This document shows, piece after piece, positions 5,586-6,664 of a stretch of DNA of 6,664 bases. The notes under the pieces are model-generated. The model was not told where the DNA came from. It saw only the letters and a list, made by a program, of their open reading frames with translations, and searched no databases. Position 1 is the stretch's first letter. Each line of letters opens with the position of its first letter. The stretch comes from Marinilabiliales bacterium (GTDB lineage: Bacteria > Bacteroidota > Bacteroidia > Bacteroidales > F082). A program made the position numbers and the translations under genes. The stretch spans positions 1-6,664 of the forward strand of contig PKSW01000200.1 of the NCBI GenBank assembly GCA_002869465.1. The letters run 5' to 3'.

Positions 5586-6664
5586 TTAATTTGAGGTTTT
5601 ATACCTGTTGTAAAGCCAGGAAGCCAGGATGCAACCCAAAGCGAATAAAAGCAGCGGAAGGATATAAATCAGGATATCTGATACGTCCGCATTTCTTAGA
5701 AAAATATCATAGTAGGCATCCAGTCCCCAATTGAGCGGTGATAGTTTACTTAGAATATTCATTTTTTCGGACATCATGAATGTGGGTATCCAAATACCAC
5801 CAATCGCGGCCAGTATTACTACCGAAATAGAGCCAAAAATGGATGATTGTTCCTGAGATGTGGAAATGGTCCCGATTAAGATGCCATATCCCGAAGCTGC
5901 AAGGGAAATGGAAATGGTCACCAACAATAGAGCTAATATGCTTGAACCCAGTTCGAGGGCCGGCATACCCACCATTGGCAGGACGAAAACACCGATCAAC
6001 AGCATGAAAACCGCCTGCAATATTCCAACCATAAAATACACATTCGCTTTTCCGAAAATAACGGCAAGGTTGGAGCCCGGCATGGTACGCAACCTTAGCG
6101 ACATACCACTTTCCCTTTCTTTAATGATATTTCCTGCCAGCGGTATCACGATGAAAAACATGGCAAATATGGTCCAGGCAGGCACATTATGCTGAACCGC
6201 ATTGGGGACAATAATTTTTTTACGGTTACCGGCATATTGCTCGTTCAAATTGATCATGTTTTTGAAATTACCCGACCGGTTTAACTCAATGCCCACGATA
6301 TCATTCAACATTTGAGCATATATGCCCATGATCATTTTTGCCTCGACAGCATAGGTAAATTCATTCAGAGCGCTTTTAACAGCATGTTTGAAAGTAGGTT
6401 GCGTTATGGGATCAAAATAGATGTCAATTTCCGGATAGGGTTTATCAGGGTCTGGTGGCGGAGAAAATAAATCACCTTCTTCTTGCGGAAACATTTGCTG
6501 TATCTCGCACCTGATCTTATTTCTTAATGCTTCTGAAGCACCTTCTTTAATGATAATACCCACCATGTATTTGCCAAAGTTGACCAATTTTTTCAATTGC
6601 TCCAGGCTGGGTTGGGTGTCATGCACAAGTTCGTGAATTTCAAAAAAACCGGCACTCCTTAAAC
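5586..6664 (-). CDS. ABC-2 type transporter permease, 5' end beyond the window
   Basis: The frame is open from the stop at 5586 to the right edge, with about 359 codons in view. A GTG at 6626 is not needed as a start: the codons before it continue sensibly (RSAGFFEIHEL), as in permeases whose first membrane helix and start lie further upstream. The visible part has a long soluble, extracytoplasmic-type domain, then about five hydrophobic helices (counted from the GTG: near 149-168, 190-218, 225-252, 262-282 and 317-338). Two cytoplasm-facing ABC-2 signatures are clear: KERESGMSLRLRTMPGS after the second helix overall, and LSPLNWGLDAYYDIFLR before the last helix. It would move a substrate across the inner membrane with an ATP-binding subunit not seen here. 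The substrate is unknown; pigment or lipid export is possible from the context only. Confidence 0.9.
   Translation of the reverse strand, partial: LRSAGFFEIHELVHDTQPSLEQLKKLVNFGKYMVGIIIKEGASEALRNKIRCEIQQMFPQEEGDLFSPPPDPDKPYPEIDIYFDPITQPTFKHAVKSALNEFTYAVEAKMIMGIYAQMLNDIVGIELNRSGNFKNMINLNEQYAGNRKKIIVPNAVQHNVPAWTIFAMFFIVIPLAGNIIKERESGMSLRLRTMPGSNLAVIFGKANVYFMVGILQAVFMLLIGVFVLPMVGMPALELGSSILALLLVTISISLAASGYGILIGTISTSQEQSSIFGSISVVILAAIGGIWIPTFMMSEKMNILSKLSPLNWGLDAYYDIFLRNADVSDILIYILPLLLFALGCILASWLYNRYKTSN

Noticed and set aside
5586..6626. Permease as a complete 346-residue protein starting at GTG 6626
   Set aside because: The frame continues upstream to the window edge with permease-like sequence, and the first membrane helix of the family is missing, so the gene is 5'-partial.

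Overview
The window looks like chromosomal DNA of a member of the Bacteroidota, probably near Chitinophagia/Sphingobacteriia. The reasons are two TAnnTTTG-type promoter boxes with an upstream TTG/TTTT element, gene starts without Shine-Dalgarno sequences, and a gene set typical of flexirubin/aryl-polyene pigment clusters in that phylum. All supported genes lie on the minus strand, so the window is described from right to left. The organism and cluster assignment are inferences from gene content and recalled family sequences, not from a database search.

Right edge: an ABC-2 type permease (5586 to beyond 6664) whose reading frame runs off the window at its 5' end. A 115-base gap follows it, holding a good Bacteroidota promoter (about 5496-5527). 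This appears to drive a tightly packed seven-gene fatty-acid/polyketide-type operon (5470 down to 345): (1) a 4HBT-family acyl-CoA thioesterase interrupted by an in-frame TAA; (2) a ketosynthase with a complete Cys-His-His triad; (3) a half-length ketosynthase-like protein without catalytic residues; (4) an acyl carrier protein; (5) a second complete ketosynthase; (6) a chain-length-factor-like ketosynthase homologue without the catalytic Cys; (7) a FabZ-like hotdog dehydratase. Genes overlap or are separated by at most 9 bases.

Together these would hold a growing acyl chain on the carrier protein (ACP), elongate it through two ketosynthase systems and dehydrate the intermediates. That is the core of a dissociated type II polyene synthase such as the one that makes the polyene acyl part of flexirubins or aryl polyenes. 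No ketoreductase, aromatic-starter enzyme (ammonia lyase, CoA ligase), acyltransferase, DarA/DarB-like resorcinol enzyme or LolA/MMPL export gene lies in the window, so the pathway must be completed elsewhere, probably beyond the right edge.

Left edge: after the operon comes a tRNA-Gly(GCC) gene with its own promoter and a Rho-independent terminator. Beyond it is a degenerate 5' fragment of a tRNA-Leu-like gene carrying a perfect 20-base palindrome in its D-loop. The last bases of the window repeat the start of that fragment (TGCTCGAGT), which suggests that an intact tRNA-Leu begins exactly at the left edge.

The most notable points are the nonsense codon in the thioesterase, the repeated arrangement of an active ketosynthase translationally coupled to a catalytically dead partner, the Glu-to-Gln change in the dehydratase, and the palindrome-interrupted tRNA-Leu remnant.
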